Shown here: positions 43,788 through 52,762 of the stretch, piece after piece | Numbering within the stretch: the stretch's first letter is position 1 | Layout of the letters: every line of letters starts with the position of its first letter | NCBI RefSeq assembly: GCF_000422945.1 | Contig: NZ_KE383964.1 | Coordinates: 62,001-126,000 of the forward strand | DNA length: 64,000 nt | Reading direction: 5' to 3' | Origin: Daejeonella oryzae DSM 19973 | GTDB lineage: Bacteria > Bacteroidota > Bacteroidia > Sphingobacteriales > Sphingobacteriaceae | Notes under the pieces: generated by a model | Databases searched by the model: none | What the model was told of the DNA's origin: nothing | What the model saw: the letters and a program-made list of their open reading frames with translations, nothing else | Made by a program: the position numbers and the translations under genes

Positions 43788-45569
43788 TTAATCAATATGA
43801 TACAGCGCAAAGGCGGATGACCAGTGCAGCTTATCATTACCAAAATCTTCCATTAATTTTCTTGAAACTTTATTTTTATATAACGAAGGCTCTGACATGC
43901 TTTTGTATTTTTTCATCCATTCCTGAAACGGGAAGGAGAAGCCCATTTTAGGCCGATCCCAAACCTGGCGGGGCAGAAGATTTTCAAAAGCTTTAATTAA
44001 CAAAGGCTTGATTTGGGTTCTGCTGTATTTCAGGTCGGGATGAATGGATAAAGCGAGTTCCACCAGGTCGCGGTCAAGGAAAGGAACCCTTACCTCAACG
44101 CCATGGCTCATGCTCATATAATCTGTATCTTTTAAAAGCTGGTTTTGCATATACAGATTAGTCTCCAGCCAGCTTGCCCTGTTTCCTCCGGATAAAGTAT
44201 TGAAATGTGCATCGCCCGGGAAATTCCCAAGTAGCTGATCTATTTCTTTATGCTCGGCATCCAGAACCCTTGCAATGGTATTCGGAGTAAAAAAACCTCT
44301 TGAAAATAAATATTCTCCCAGTGGATTCTCATAACTCAGATAATAAAAGCGGCGGTATTTTGGATCGGGATGATTTTCTGCCAGCCTGAGAAATCTTTTA
44401 GGCAATTTTTTTAAAGCATGGATGGTTTTGGTTCTCTGGAAAGAAGGATATCCGCCAAATAATTCATCGGCACCAATACCCGAAATTACAGCTTTCATTC
44501 CATTTTCTTTTGCGCATTTGCTGATAAACCAGGAATTAATCCCGTCTGTACTGGGCTGGTCCATAGCCCGGATGACAGAACTGAAATTACTTTCAAAACT
44601 TTTATAGTTAATCTGAACCTGGCGGTGTTCTCCGGAAGTTAAGTTGCTTACCAGTTTCTGGTATTTTAACTCCGAATAATCCGTTTCTTCCAGGTCGATT
44701 GATAAAGTATTTAATCTTTCCTTCAGATAACTGTCGGCAACCAGGGCAAGGATGCTTGAATCTATCCCTCCGCTTAAAAAAACGGCGATTGAAGCGTCTG
44801 AAATTAAATGCCTTTTAACCGAATGGTCTATTGCATGCTGTACTTTTAGTATGGCTTCTTCCTTATCGGTAATCTGTTCAGAATACCGAAAGCTGTAAAA
44901 AGACTGAATATTTGCTGAAGATGTTTGATGGTTCCAGCAAAGGTAATGCCCTTTGGGCAAACTGTGAATATTTTTAAAGGTCGTATAGGGCTCTGGAATA
45001 TGGCCAAGGGCAAGCAGGTAAACCTTCCAGTCTGCGTTTTCAGGGAAATTGTATTGACAGACCGCAAAAGCCTTTACTTCTGAGGCGAAGATCAGGTCTT
45101 TCCCCTGCTGCGAATAATAGAGTGGTTTTATTCCTCCGGGATCTCTTACCAGATAAGTTTTTTGTTGCCTAAGGTCTGTAATTGCGAAGGCAAACATGCC
45201 TTTTAAGCGTTTAAATGATTCAGATCCCCATTGCTGGTAGGCCTTAAGCACTACCTCTGTATCGGTATCTGAATGAAACTGAATATTTAAAGCTGCTAGT
45301 TCTACTCTCAGTTGTCTGAAATTATAAACCTCGCCGTTAAACGTGATATGAATTTTATTATCTGCGGTAGGCATGGGCTGATGCCCTGAAGCACTTAAAT
45401 CCTGTATGGCTAATCTGCGGTTACCCAGGCAAATTTTACCTTCTTCATCTAAAAATACTCCCTCATCGTCTGGTCCCCCATGTCTCAGACTGTCGCACAT
45501 GGCTTTCACCTGGCGGTACAGATTTTCGGGTTGAGAATGATCAGAAAGAATTCCGGCTATGCGGCACAT
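43788..45569 (-). CDS. asnB: Asparagine synthase-type glutamine amidotransferase
   Basis: 593 residues. Cys2 after Met (MCRIAGIL) is the nucleophile of the class II glutaminase domain, with the GHQPMPTADN and FNGEVYNF blocks. The synthetase domain carries the PP-loop SGGIDSS (266-272) for ATP. It could simply make asparagine, but such genes are frequent in polysaccharide loci, where they are thought to amidate a sugar acid (e.g. a uronic acid). The position inside the operon favours that reading. Confidence 0.88.
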   Translation of the reverse strand: MCRIAGILSDHSQPENLYRQVKAMCDSLRHGGPDDEGVFLDEEGKICLGNRRLAIQDLSASGHQPMPTADNKIHITFNGEVYNFRQLRVELAALNIQFHSDTDTEVVLKAYQQWGSESFKRLKGMFAFAITDLRQQKTYLVRDPGGIKPLYYSQQGKDLIFASEVKAFAVCQYNFPENADWKVYLLALGHIPEPYTTFKNIHSLPKGHYLCWNHQTSSANIQSFYSFRYSEQITDKEEAILKVQHAIDHSVKRHLISDASIAVFLSGGIDSSILALVADSYLKERLNTLSIDLEETDYSELKYQKLVSNLTSGEHRQVQINYKSFESNFSSVIRAMDQPSTDGINSWFISKCAKENGMKAVISGIGADELFGGYPSFQRTKTIHALKKLPKRFLRLAENHPDPKYRRFYYLSYENPLGEYLFSRGFFTPNTIARVLDAEHKEIDQLLGNFPGDAHFNTLSGGNRASWLETNLYMQNQLLKDTDYMSMSHGVEVRVPFLDRDLVELALSIHPDLKYSRTQIKPLLIKAFENLLPRQVWDRPKMGFSFPFQEWMKKYKSMSEPSLYKNKVSRKLMEDFGNDKLHWSSAFALYHID

Positions 45570-45790
45570 GTGTTATGGTAGTTTGTAAAAGGGTTATGGG
45601 GTATAGTGTGATAGGGTGATAAGGTTATGGGTTATAAGGTTATGATTCTATTCCTTTTATTTGATGCTTTATAACCCTATAAACCAATAAACATATATTC
45701 TTTCTCCGCACAGCTTCGCCGCGTCAGTCACATTTCACATGTTGCCGGCGGGTATTGTGTTTGTAATTTCTGCCCTGCAGGCAGATCAAC
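45570..45790. repeat. Repeat-rich gap between AsnB and UpxY genes
   Basis: 221 bases. GGGTTATGGGG, GGTTATGGGTTATAAGGTTATG (45590-45645) and an inverted ATAACCCTATAAACC (45671-45685) are the same repeat family as at 41601. Downstream, CTGCCCTGCAGGCAG forms a short palindrome near 45770-45786. No gene is seen. It lies between the antiterminator gene and the rest of the operon, so it may be a regulatory or recombination site, but nothing proves it. Confidence 0.6.
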
Positions 45791-46300
45791 TCAGATCAAC
45801 GGTTCTAAAAACACCGCCGGTATTTGCACCAGCACGGCCTGTCCCGTATGATCAAGGCGCAATATCATTCTTTTTTGCGAATGAAAATTAACTAATTCAC
45901 CTTTCAGGCCCATTAAAGGGCCGGCAATAATCTTTACCTGCTCTCCTTTTTCAAACTTTCTGTCTACCAGTTCCAGGTCGACTTCTGAAGCCAGAAGTAA
46001 TTTCAATTGTTCTATCTGTCGCTGCGGCATGCTGGCAATTTTGCCGGAAAAGTAAATAAACCGGCTTATTCCTCTGGTTGTCAGAACTTCCATTTGCTGC
46101 TGTACGCTAATGTATACAAATAGGTAGGATTTGATCAGCGGTTCTTCGACCCATTTTTTACGGTCGCTCCATTGCTTTAACTGGCGATGCAGGGGAAGGT
46201 AAACTTCAATTCCCTTTTGCAGCAGCAATTCTGCAGCTTTTTTTTCTGCACGTGGATTGGTATAAACCGGATACCAGTTATATTCTGAATTAGTACTCAA
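45791..46300 (-). CDS. UpxY/NusG-family transcription antiterminator, TTG start
   Basis: The open frame reaches up to 46480, but the first 60 codons lie inside the Wzc gene and read as nonsense. A TTG at 46300, seven bases after the Wzc stop, gives MSTNSEYNWYPVYTNPRAEK, the classic start of an NGN domain, so I take it as the start (169 residues). The NGN domain covers about 1-105, and a KOW domain near the end has FEKGEQVKIIAGPLMGLKGE. UpxY/RfaH-like proteins bind RNA polymerase at long surface-polysaccharide operons and let it read through. This suits an operon of about 30 kb. Confidence 0.88.
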   Translation of the reverse strand: MSTNSEYNWYPVYTNPRAEKKAAELLLQKGIEVYLPLHRQLKQWSDRKKWVEEPLIKSYLFVYISVQQQMEVLTTRGISRFIYFSGKIASMPQRQIEQLKLLLASEVDLELVDRKFEKGEQVKIIAGPLMGLKGELVNFHSQKRMILRLDHTGQAVLVQIPAVFLEPLI

Positions 46301-46307
46301 AAGCAGA

Positions 46308-48719
46308 TTAATTTTTGAAACGTTGCCAGAATTTCCACCAGGTTTTCTTTTCATCATCGGTATAATAACCGGAGGATGAATATCCCACATAATCAGAATA
46401 ATAATAATATGTAGACTGAGAACTTGTGGCGTAATTGGTGGAGTAATAGCGACTGTAAAGAGCGTCATCGGTAAATGCATTCAGAACAATCACCACATTT
46501 TTTAATCCGTACTCCCGCGATATGCGGTCGGGTACAGTACCCGAAGAATGCTTGGAAACTCCCGAGCGGATTACATACAAATTAATATCGGCCTGCCGGA
46601 TGAGAGGAATGGCATCAGAAACAAGTCCCACAGGCGCCGTATCTATTAAAACGAAATCGTATTTTTCTTTCAGGATGCGGATAAAATCCTTCATTTTTTC
46701 GTTGTGAAGCAATTCTGAAGGATTCGGAGGTACCGGTCCGGAAGGGATAAAATCCAGGTTTTCCACATCTGTTTTGATGGTTATATCCTCCAGACTTAAC
46801 TGGTTTGAGAGGTAATTGCTGAGCCCTTTCTGATTATTTACATTAAAGGTTTTATGGAGTTTTGAACGCCTTAAATCGGCGGCAACCAGCACTACTTTTT
46901 TATCAATCAACGAAAGCGTACTGGCAAGATTTACTGTAACAAATGATTTCCCTTCTCCGGCAACTTCAGAAGTAATGCAGATGACCTTGCTTTTTTCTTC
47001 ACTTGCAAGGTAACTCAGGTTGGTTCTTACAGATCGCACCGATTCGGCAAAGATGGATTTTGGCTTTTCGAGGGATAAAATCTGTCGGTTATCTTTATCT
47101 ATATAATTGGGAAACCGTCTGATAATGCCGATGATGGGAATATTTGTGAGGCTCTCTACGGTCTCTTTATCGTAAATGTAAGGATTGATAATTCTGATCA
47201 GCAGGATGATACCAATGCCTGCCACTAATCCGAACATGAGTCCGTTGGTGTAAATTTTACTTGCAACCGGCGCAATAATATAACCCGGAGGCGCTTCATT
47301 TACGCTTGTAGCACCCGGAACAACAGCGGCTTTACTGATCTGAGCTTCCAGTTTCTTTTCAGAAAGGTAGGAGAAAACTTTTTGGTTGATATCAAAAACG
47401 GATTGCAGGTTCACAAAATCCCGCTCGGCGCTTGGAAGAGAGTTTAAACCCTGCTGCGCCAGTCCGATCTGGTTGTCTATATATCGTTGCGTACGTTGAT
47501 TACGCTCACGGGCAAGCTTAATGTTATTAATTATGGCAGATTTTACAACCGCTATTTGCTTATCGATTTCGAGTATAGGCTGCGAGTTGGAATTATATTG
47601 AACCAGTTTCTGATCCCGATCAACAATAAGCTCGTTTAACTGAGCAATTAATCCGGAAAGTAATCCTCCCCCGGATTCTTCAAGATTGAAATTCAGGTTT
47701 ACTTTATCGCTGTTATTGGCAATTTGTTGTTCCAGCTGTTGAATAGCCAGGGCCTCTAGTTTTAACGTACTTTTCTGGCTTTCCTGCTCTGTTAATTTTC
47801 CCAGACTTAACTGGGTATTGGTATTTATATCAATAAGCCGGTTGCTCTTTTTAAATTGTTCTAATGCTGTTCCCGATTCTTTTACCTGATCAGATAAAAA
47901 CTTGAGCTGTCCTTCAATAAATTCAATAGTTTGAGATGCGGCCTGACTGCGTTGCGAGCCGTCGAATATGATGTATTCTTTGATGATTGCATTTAAAATA
48001 TCAGCCGCAAAATGTGGGTTGGCATCTGTTTGAGCCAGGATCAGTACATTAGAACCTTTGCCGGCCTCACGCATGCTTAAACCTCCGGTCGCCCGGCCTA
48101 TGAAATCGTATTTCGTATTAAATCTGAAACTATACAGGGAACCGGTAACAGCAGAACTGTTTTTAACTTTGAATTTCAGGCCCGGCATGGATATGGTTTC
48201 GCCGTAGCTGTATTTCTTTTTGTTTCCTTTGGCTCCGCCGCTGTGCGAAAGATTAAAGGTATTGCGGTCGGCATTGCTGATCTCAAATAATTCTCTGTTG
48301 AAATTTACCGAATCCTGCGAAATAATCTCTATGGGATAAGGAATATCCGGGTAGGTTTCTGTGCTGCGTACCCGGCCTTTAATGTAATAGGAAATTTTAT
48401 AATCGATACGGGAAATGGCATTCAGCAATACAGGCCCCGATTGAATTACAAAGGTTTCAGACTGCATTTTGTTGGTGCGGTCGTAGAAATTACTAACCTT
48501 TAATAGTTCAGAGATCTCTGATTTTTTTTCATCGAATTTAATAGAGGCCGATGTAGAATAAATAGGGGGGGTGTACCAGAGATAAATGTAGGATATAACC
48601 AATGAGACCAATATGCAGGCAGCTATCCAGTACCAGCGGCTCCAGAGTATTTTCAGGACTTTCTTATAGTCTATATCCTGATTAGCTAATTTATTTTCCT
48701 GCAGTAACTCGCTTTTCAT
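46308..48719 (-). CDS. wzc: Wzc-type tyrosine autokinase/chain-length regulator
   Basis: 803 residues. A periplasmic Wzz domain lies between membrane spans at about 31-50 and 491-510, with a coiled-coil-rich middle. The cytoplasmic BY-kinase domain has Walker A VAGEGKSF (585-592), Walker A' VLVAADLRR and Walker B FVLIDTAP. The C-terminal tail (755-786) has twelve tyrosines, the autophosphorylation cluster. Wzc proteins cycle between phosphorylated and free states to control polymer length and export together with the outer-membrane OPX protein, whose gene is directly upstream (one-base overlap). Confidence 0.94.
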   Translation of the reverse strand: MKSELLQENKLANQDIDYKKVLKILWSRWYWIAACILVSLVISYIYLWYTPPIYSTSASIKFDEKKSEISELLKVSNFYDRTNKMQSETFVIQSGPVLLNAISRIDYKISYYIKGRVRSTETYPDIPYPIEIISQDSVNFNRELFEISNADRNTFNLSHSGGAKGNKKKYSYGETISMPGLKFKVKNSSAVTGSLYSFRFNTKYDFIGRATGGLSMREAGKGSNVLILAQTDANPHFAADILNAIIKEYIIFDGSQRSQAASQTIEFIEGQLKFLSDQVKESGTALEQFKKSNRLIDINTNTQLSLGKLTEQESQKSTLKLEALAIQQLEQQIANNSDKVNLNFNLEESGGGLLSGLIAQLNELIVDRDQKLVQYNSNSQPILEIDKQIAVVKSAIINNIKLARERNQRTQRYIDNQIGLAQQGLNSLPSAERDFVNLQSVFDINQKVFSYLSEKKLEAQISKAAVVPGATSVNEAPPGYIIAPVASKIYTNGLMFGLVAGIGIILLIRIINPYIYDKETVESLTNIPIIGIIRRFPNYIDKDNRQILSLEKPKSIFAESVRSVRTNLSYLASEEKSKVICITSEVAGEGKSFVTVNLASTLSLIDKKVVLVAADLRRSKLHKTFNVNNQKGLSNYLSNQLSLEDITIKTDVENLDFIPSGPVPPNPSELLHNEKMKDFIRILKEKYDFVLIDTAPVGLVSDAIPLIRQADINLYVIRSGVSKHSSGTVPDRISREYGLKNVVIVLNAFTDDALYSRYYSTNYATSSQSTYYYYSDYVGYSSSGYYTDDEKKTWWKFWQRFKN

Positions 48720-49507
48720 TATTTGGTGAAATTATAAATCAGGAAAGCAAAGTTGATGATCAGCAATACAGGCTGTAAAATGGTAGATGCAGAATTAATT
48801 TTCTCAGAAGCATTATACACACCCAATGGCTCTATGTACAGGATATCGTTATTTTGAAGCATAAGCTTAGGGCTTGCCAGGCTTTTTATATTTTTTAAAT
48901 TCACATAGATGATCTCGGGATTGGAACGGTCGCCGCGAATGATCTTTAATGTTTTAGGATCTGCCCTGGGGCTGAAACCTCCGGCTTTGCCGAGTATATC
49001 GATGAGGGAAGTATTTTCATTCTCCAGAAGAAATTCTCCCTGGGTGCCAAATTCTCCGAGTAAAGTAACTTTTAAATTGATGATTGAGAGTTCGATGATC
49101 GGATCTTTTAATAACGTTTCTTTATAAAGCTGCTGAATTTTATCTGCCGCCTGTTTGCGGGATAATCCGGCAACAGTTACTTTTCCAACAGCAGGCAAAA
49201 CCAGACTTCCGTCTTCTGCAACAGTAAAACTTGTAATTGTTGCCGCGGTCCCGCTGTTTGCTCCCGTAGAAATAAAACTTATATCCTGAAGGTTACGTAT
49301 AGCGAGAACATCGTGCGGTTTAATACGATAAACGTTGGCAGATTGTTCAGGAGAATTTACAATATGAATAGTTTTTATGCTGTCGGTAATCTGATCATTA
49401 TCACTTGTGAACAGCGCATTGCGATACCTTGTGGTACAGGAACTGGAAAGAAAAATTAAACAAATACATAGTACCAGGAAATTGCCTTCTTTTATTTTGT
49501 CTGTCAT
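48719..49507 (-). CDS. wza: Polysaccharide export (OPX/Wza-type) lipoprotein
   Basis: 262 residues. The lipobox LSSSC puts a lipidated Cys at residue 24. A poly-export domain follows (IKPHDVLAIRNLQD), then an SLBB domain (VTLLGEFGTQGEFLLENENT). The end VLLIINFAFLIYNFTK is a hydrophobic segment that may cross or enter the outer membrane. It would form the outer-membrane exit for the polymer with the Wzc kinase. It is the first gene of the long minus-strand operon. Confidence 0.92.
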   Translation of the reverse strand: MTDKIKEGNFLVLCICLIFLSSSCTTRYRNALFTSDNDQITDSIKTIHIVNSPEQSANVYRIKPHDVLAIRNLQDISFISTGANSGTAATITSFTVAEDGSLVLPAVGKVTVAGLSRKQAADKIQQLYKETLLKDPIIELSIINLKVTLLGEFGTQGEFLLENENTSLIDILGKAGGFSPRADPKTLKIIRGDRSNPEIIYVNLKNIKSLASPKLMLQNNDILYIEPLGVYNASEKINSASTILQPVLLIINFAFLIYNFTK

Positions 49508-49604
49508 GAATGGTATCTGCTTGACTTAAAGTAGAGATATTATTTAATAATACGATCAAAAATAAAGGATTTTTAAACATTTTATCCATTCTTTTGTAGA
49601 GCAA
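49508..49604. promoter_or_regulatory. Divergent promoter region of the polysaccharide locus
   Basis: 97 bases between the OPX gene (minus) and a GT2 gene (plus). On the minus strand, TATTTTTG (49564 down to 49557) fits the Bacteroidota -7 element TAnnTTTG, 49 bases before the OPX start. No clear TTG appears at the -33 position, so this is a weak assignment. Because the operon is about 30 kb, the main promoter should lie here. Confidence 0.4.
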
Positions 49605-50357
49605 ATGAAAATATCATTAATAACTGTTACTTACAATTCTGAAGAATTTCTTGAAGGTTGTATTCAATCTGTTATTAATCAATCTTATAGCAATATCGAA
49701 TACATTATTGTTGACGGTAATTCTACAGATTCTACCCCGGCAATTATTGAAAAATACCGGTCATTTATCAGCAAGTATATTTCAGAACCCGATCTGGGAA
49801 TCTATGATGCCATGAATAAAGGCATTAATATGGCCAGCGGCGAGATTATAGGTGTATTAAACGGGGATGATTATTTTGCGGATAATGGGGTTTTAAGCGA
49901 TATATCTGAAGAGTTTAATAAAAGCGGTGCCGACATTGTGTACGGTAATTTATGGTATGTTTCAAGAAATGATCCTGCAAAAATAATTCGTAAATGGATT
50001 TCGAAATCCTTTAACAGAAATTCCATGAAATATGGCTGGATGCCCGCTCATCCAACTTTTTACGCCAGAAAAAAATTATTTGCCCGGTATGGAAATTATG
50101 ATCTGCTTTACCAAAGTGCTGCAGATTACGAGCTGATGCTTCGCTTTCTATTTAAACACAATCAAAAATCATCTTTTCTGAACAGGGTATTTGTGAAAAT
50201 GAGAACAGGAGGGTTGAGCAATAAATCACTAAAAAACAGAATAAATGCGAGCTTAAATGATCGCAGGGCGATGAAAAAAAATGGAATTAGTTTCTCCTGG
50301 CTGTTTTTTATATTAAAACCTATTCGTAAAATTGAGCAATTTATTAACCATAACTAA
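49605..50357 (+). CDS. Family 2 glycosyltransferase (WcaA-like)
   Basis: 250 residues: ISLITVTYNSEEFLEGCIQS, YIIVDGNSTDSTPAII, SEPDLGIYDAMNKGINMA and the metal site VLNGDDYFADN. It belongs to the same subgroup as the gene at 33648. It is transcribed away from the operon together with the WecA-like gene 63 bases downstream, so it may add the second sugar to the lipid carrier, but this is inference. Confidence 0.93.
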   Translation: MKISLITVTYNSEEFLEGCIQSVINQSYSNIEYIIVDGNSTDSTPAIIEKYRSFISKYISEPDLGIYDAMNKGINMASGEIIGVLNGDDYFADNGVLSDISEEFNKSGADIVYGNLWYVSRNDPAKIIRKWISKSFNRNSMKYGWMPAHPTFYARKKLFARYGNYDLLYQSAADYELMLRFLFKHNQKSSFLNRVFVKMRTGGLSNKSLKNRINASLNDRRAMKKNGISFSWLFFILKPIRKIEQFINHN

Positions 50358-50419
50358 CAAATATTGCACAACTCTATGAAATGTAATTTTTCTGTTAAAT
50401 TTTCAACTAACTTATATCT

Positions 50420-51517
50420 ATGAATTGGTTGAACCCGGAATATTCTCCCTTATATTATTCTCTCATCATTGCCTTTTCATTTTTTTTAGTATTCCTGGTT
50501 ATTCCATCCATTATTCACGTAGCAAAGCAGCACCTTTTATTTGATAATCCGGAGGTAGCCCGTAAATCGCATGATTACGGAATAGCCCGTTTGGGCGGTA
50601 TTGCTGTTTTCGCAAGTCTTATCATCTGTACATTGCTCTTTTCTAATTTTAGCAATACACAAATAAATAATTATATCATTACTTCGTATATCCTGCTCTT
50701 TTCTGTGGGTTTGAAAGATGATCTCTGGGGCGTTAATCCAAGTACCAAATTCTTTATCCAGCTGCTTGTTTCTTTAATCATCGTTTTTCTGGCTGATATA
50801 CGCCTTACAAGTTTTCATGGAGTATTTGGGATCTATGAACTGCCTTATTTCTCCAGCGTTTTTCTTTCCATTTTAGTGATTATTTTTATTACCAATGCCT
50901 TCAATTTAATTGATGGGATTGACGGACTTGTAGGAATAACTTCAGTTATCGTGAGTCTTTCTTTTGCGATATTATTCGTTTACATGAATCATATCCAATA
51001 TGCATGCATGGCTTTTACCATGTTCGGGGCTAGTCTGGGATTTCTCTGGTTTAATGTTACACCCGCTAAGATTTTTATGGGCGATGCCGGTTCCATGCTT
51101 CTGGGATTAATGGCGGCAATTATGAGCATTGAATTTATAGAGCTGAATACGTTAAGCACTATGAAAAATGTGGGCTTTGTCTCTGCTCCTGCAATTGCAA
51201 TGGGTATCTTAATCGGTCCGCTGTTTGATGCTATACGGGTTTTTGTCCTGCGCATCCTGAAAAAAGGCTCTCCTTTTATTGCAGACAATAACCACATCCA
51301 TCACCGATTTCTGCGATTGGGCTTTTCTCATATGCAAACCACTTTTGCATTAATGTGCTTTAATATATCAATTATATTGCTTGTGCTTTATTATAAGGAT
51401 ATGGGCAATGATCTTTTAATTGCACTCCTATTTTGCATCTGTATTCTTTTTAATGTGATGCTAACCGTCTTCATAAGCATATTTGAACGCCGGGCAGTTT
51501 CTATCCAAAATTCATAA
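50420..51517 (+). CDS. WecA/MraY-family undecaprenyl-phosphate glycosyltransferase
   Basis: 365 residues, about ten membrane spans. All family motifs are visible: KSHDYGIARLGG, GLKDDLWGVNPSTK (the DD metal pair), NAFNLIDGIDGL, FMGDAGSM and the basic HIHHRFLRLGFSH. It links a sugar-1-phosphate (commonly GlcNAc-1-P) to undecaprenyl phosphate at the cytoplasmic face. This makes it the likely initiator for the polysaccharide locus that starts divergently 0.9 kb away; the sugar transferase at 10208 is a rival. Confidence 0.93.
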   Translation: MNWLNPEYSPLYYSLIIAFSFFLVFLVIPSIIHVAKQHLLFDNPEVARKSHDYGIARLGGIAVFASLIICTLLFSNFSNTQINNYIITSYILLFSVGLKDDLWGVNPSTKFFIQLLVSLIIVFLADIRLTSFHGVFGIYELPYFSSVFLSILVIIFITNAFNLIDGIDGLVGITSVIVSLSFAILFVYMNHIQYACMAFTMFGASLGFLWFNVTPAKIFMGDAGSMLLGLMAAIMSIEFIELNTLSTMKNVGFVSAPAIAMGILIGPLFDAIRVFVLRILKKGSPFIADNNHIHHRFLRLGFSHMQTTFALMCFNISIILLVLYYKDMGNDLLIALLFCICILFNVMLTVFISIFERRAVSIQNS

Positions 51518-51585
51518 TCCTGTAATTTCTTTGTGGTGTTGCCTTTCGGGCTAAACATTTTAAGGCATATTTTGCTTATTGGAGG

Positions 51586-52650
51586 ATGACCGAAACAGAA
51601 CAGTTACTGGAAGATGCAGGCCTGATATATTTAACCGACTCAAGCCCCGGAATAAGCCGTAAAAAGCTGAATGGTAAATTTGTTTATCTGGATAAAAAGG
51701 GAGAAAAAATTACAGATGACAAATTACTTGTAAGAATAAGTAAACTGGTTCTTCCGCCTGCATGGGAAAACGTATGGATTGCTCCAAAAGCCAATGCACA
51801 TCTGCAGGCAACTGGTATTGATCAGGCTGGTCGCAAACAATATCGTTACCACCATGATTGGAGCAGGCATCGCAATGAAACCAAATATTTCAGATTACTT
51901 GAGTTTGGAAGTAAGTTGCCTGATTTTCGCAAAAACATTTTAAAAGATCTTCGTCGAAAAGATTTGGATGAGCGAAAGGTTCTGGCTATTTCTGTCAATT
52001 TAATGCAAAAAACACTTATCCGGGTAGGTAATGAAGAGTATAAGAATCTGTATGGCTCTTACGGTTTAACCACCCTTCGCGACCGGCATGTAAAAATCAG
52101 CGGCAATACATTAAAGCTGTCCTTTAAAGGAAAGAAGGGAGTGGAGCACGAAATTGATCTTCATGATAAGAAACTGGTAAATCTGGTAAAAAAATGCCGG
52201 GATATTCCGGGACAGGAATTATTTCAATATTATACTGCAGATGGCGAGAGGCGTTCAATTGATTCGGGAAAGATCAACAGATATATCCGCGAAGTAAGTT
52301 GCTGTGATTTTACAGCAAAAGATTTCCGCACCTGGTCCGGTACACTCGAAATGCTCCGGCAGCTTTCTTTTGTGGAGTATCCGGAAAACGAAACTTTAAA
52401 AAAGAAGATTATTGTAAGTGCTTTGGATGAAGTGGCGTCCAAACTGGGCAACACCCGAACAATCTGTAAAAAATCATATGTATTTCCTCCGCTTTTAGAT
52501 TCTTATTTAAATGCAGATTTGCGCCCGTATTTAAAAAAGGTAAAGAAATTAGCTTCTTTACCTTCAGACAAGGGTTTAAATTCGGATGAGAAGGTGCTGC
52601 TTAATTTTTTAAAGTCTGAACGGAAAAAGAGAGTTCTTCAAAAAAAATAA
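51586..52650 (+). CDS. DNA topoisomerase IB
   Basis: 354 residues of the small, poxvirus-like type IB family. The active-site set is complete: R146 in LIRVGNE, a Lys in SFKGKKG (about 182-184), R248 in FRTWSGT and the nucleophile Tyr298 in CKKSYVFPP. It relaxes supercoils by transient nicking with a 3'-phosphotyrosine bond. Such bacterial enzymes occur sporadically, mostly in Bacteroidota, actinobacteria and proteobacteria. It is not related to its neighbours. Confidence 0.94.
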   Translation: MTETEQLLEDAGLIYLTDSSPGISRKKLNGKFVYLDKKGEKITDDKLLVRISKLVLPPAWENVWIAPKANAHLQATGIDQAGRKQYRYHHDWSRHRNETKYFRLLEFGSKLPDFRKNILKDLRRKDLDERKVLAISVNLMQKTLIRVGNEEYKNLYGSYGLTTLRDRHVKISGNTLKLSFKGKKGVEHEIDLHDKKLVNLVKKCRDIPGQELFQYYTADGERRSIDSGKINRYIREVSCCDFTAKDFRTWSGTLEMLRQLSFVEYPENETLKKKIIVSALDEVASKLGNTRTICKKSYVFPPLLDSYLNADLRPYLKKVKKLASLPSDKGLNSDEKVLLNFLKSERKKRVLQKK

Positions 52651-52680
52651 AAGCTGCTCTATGAATATTGGTCTATAAAA

Positions 52681-52732
52681 CACGAAACCGGAAATTTCAA
52701 TTGATGAATGTAAAAGATTTTCTGGTTTCGTG
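52681..52732 (-). terminator. Intrinsic terminator of the small minus-strand gene
   Basis: CACGAAACCGGAAA (52681-52694) pairs with TTTCTGGTTTCGTG (52719-52732) over 14 bp with one G-U pair. On the minus strand the stem is followed by TTTTATAG, as expected for a terminator of the gene ending at 52763. On the plus strand no T-run follows. Confidence 0.75.
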
Positions 52733-52762
52733 CAGTTCGGATTCTTCCGGGTATAAATACAA

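Noticed and set aside
43788-45569. Simple asparagine biosynthesis gene unrelated to the operon
   Set aside because: Not excluded, but its position between operon genes on the same strand, and the frequency of such genes in polysaccharide loci, make a role in sugar amidation more likely.
46301-46480. ATG-started long version of the UpxY gene
   Set aside because: These 60 codons lie inside wzc in another frame and give a low-complexity Ile/Pro/Met-rich leader unlike any NGN protein.
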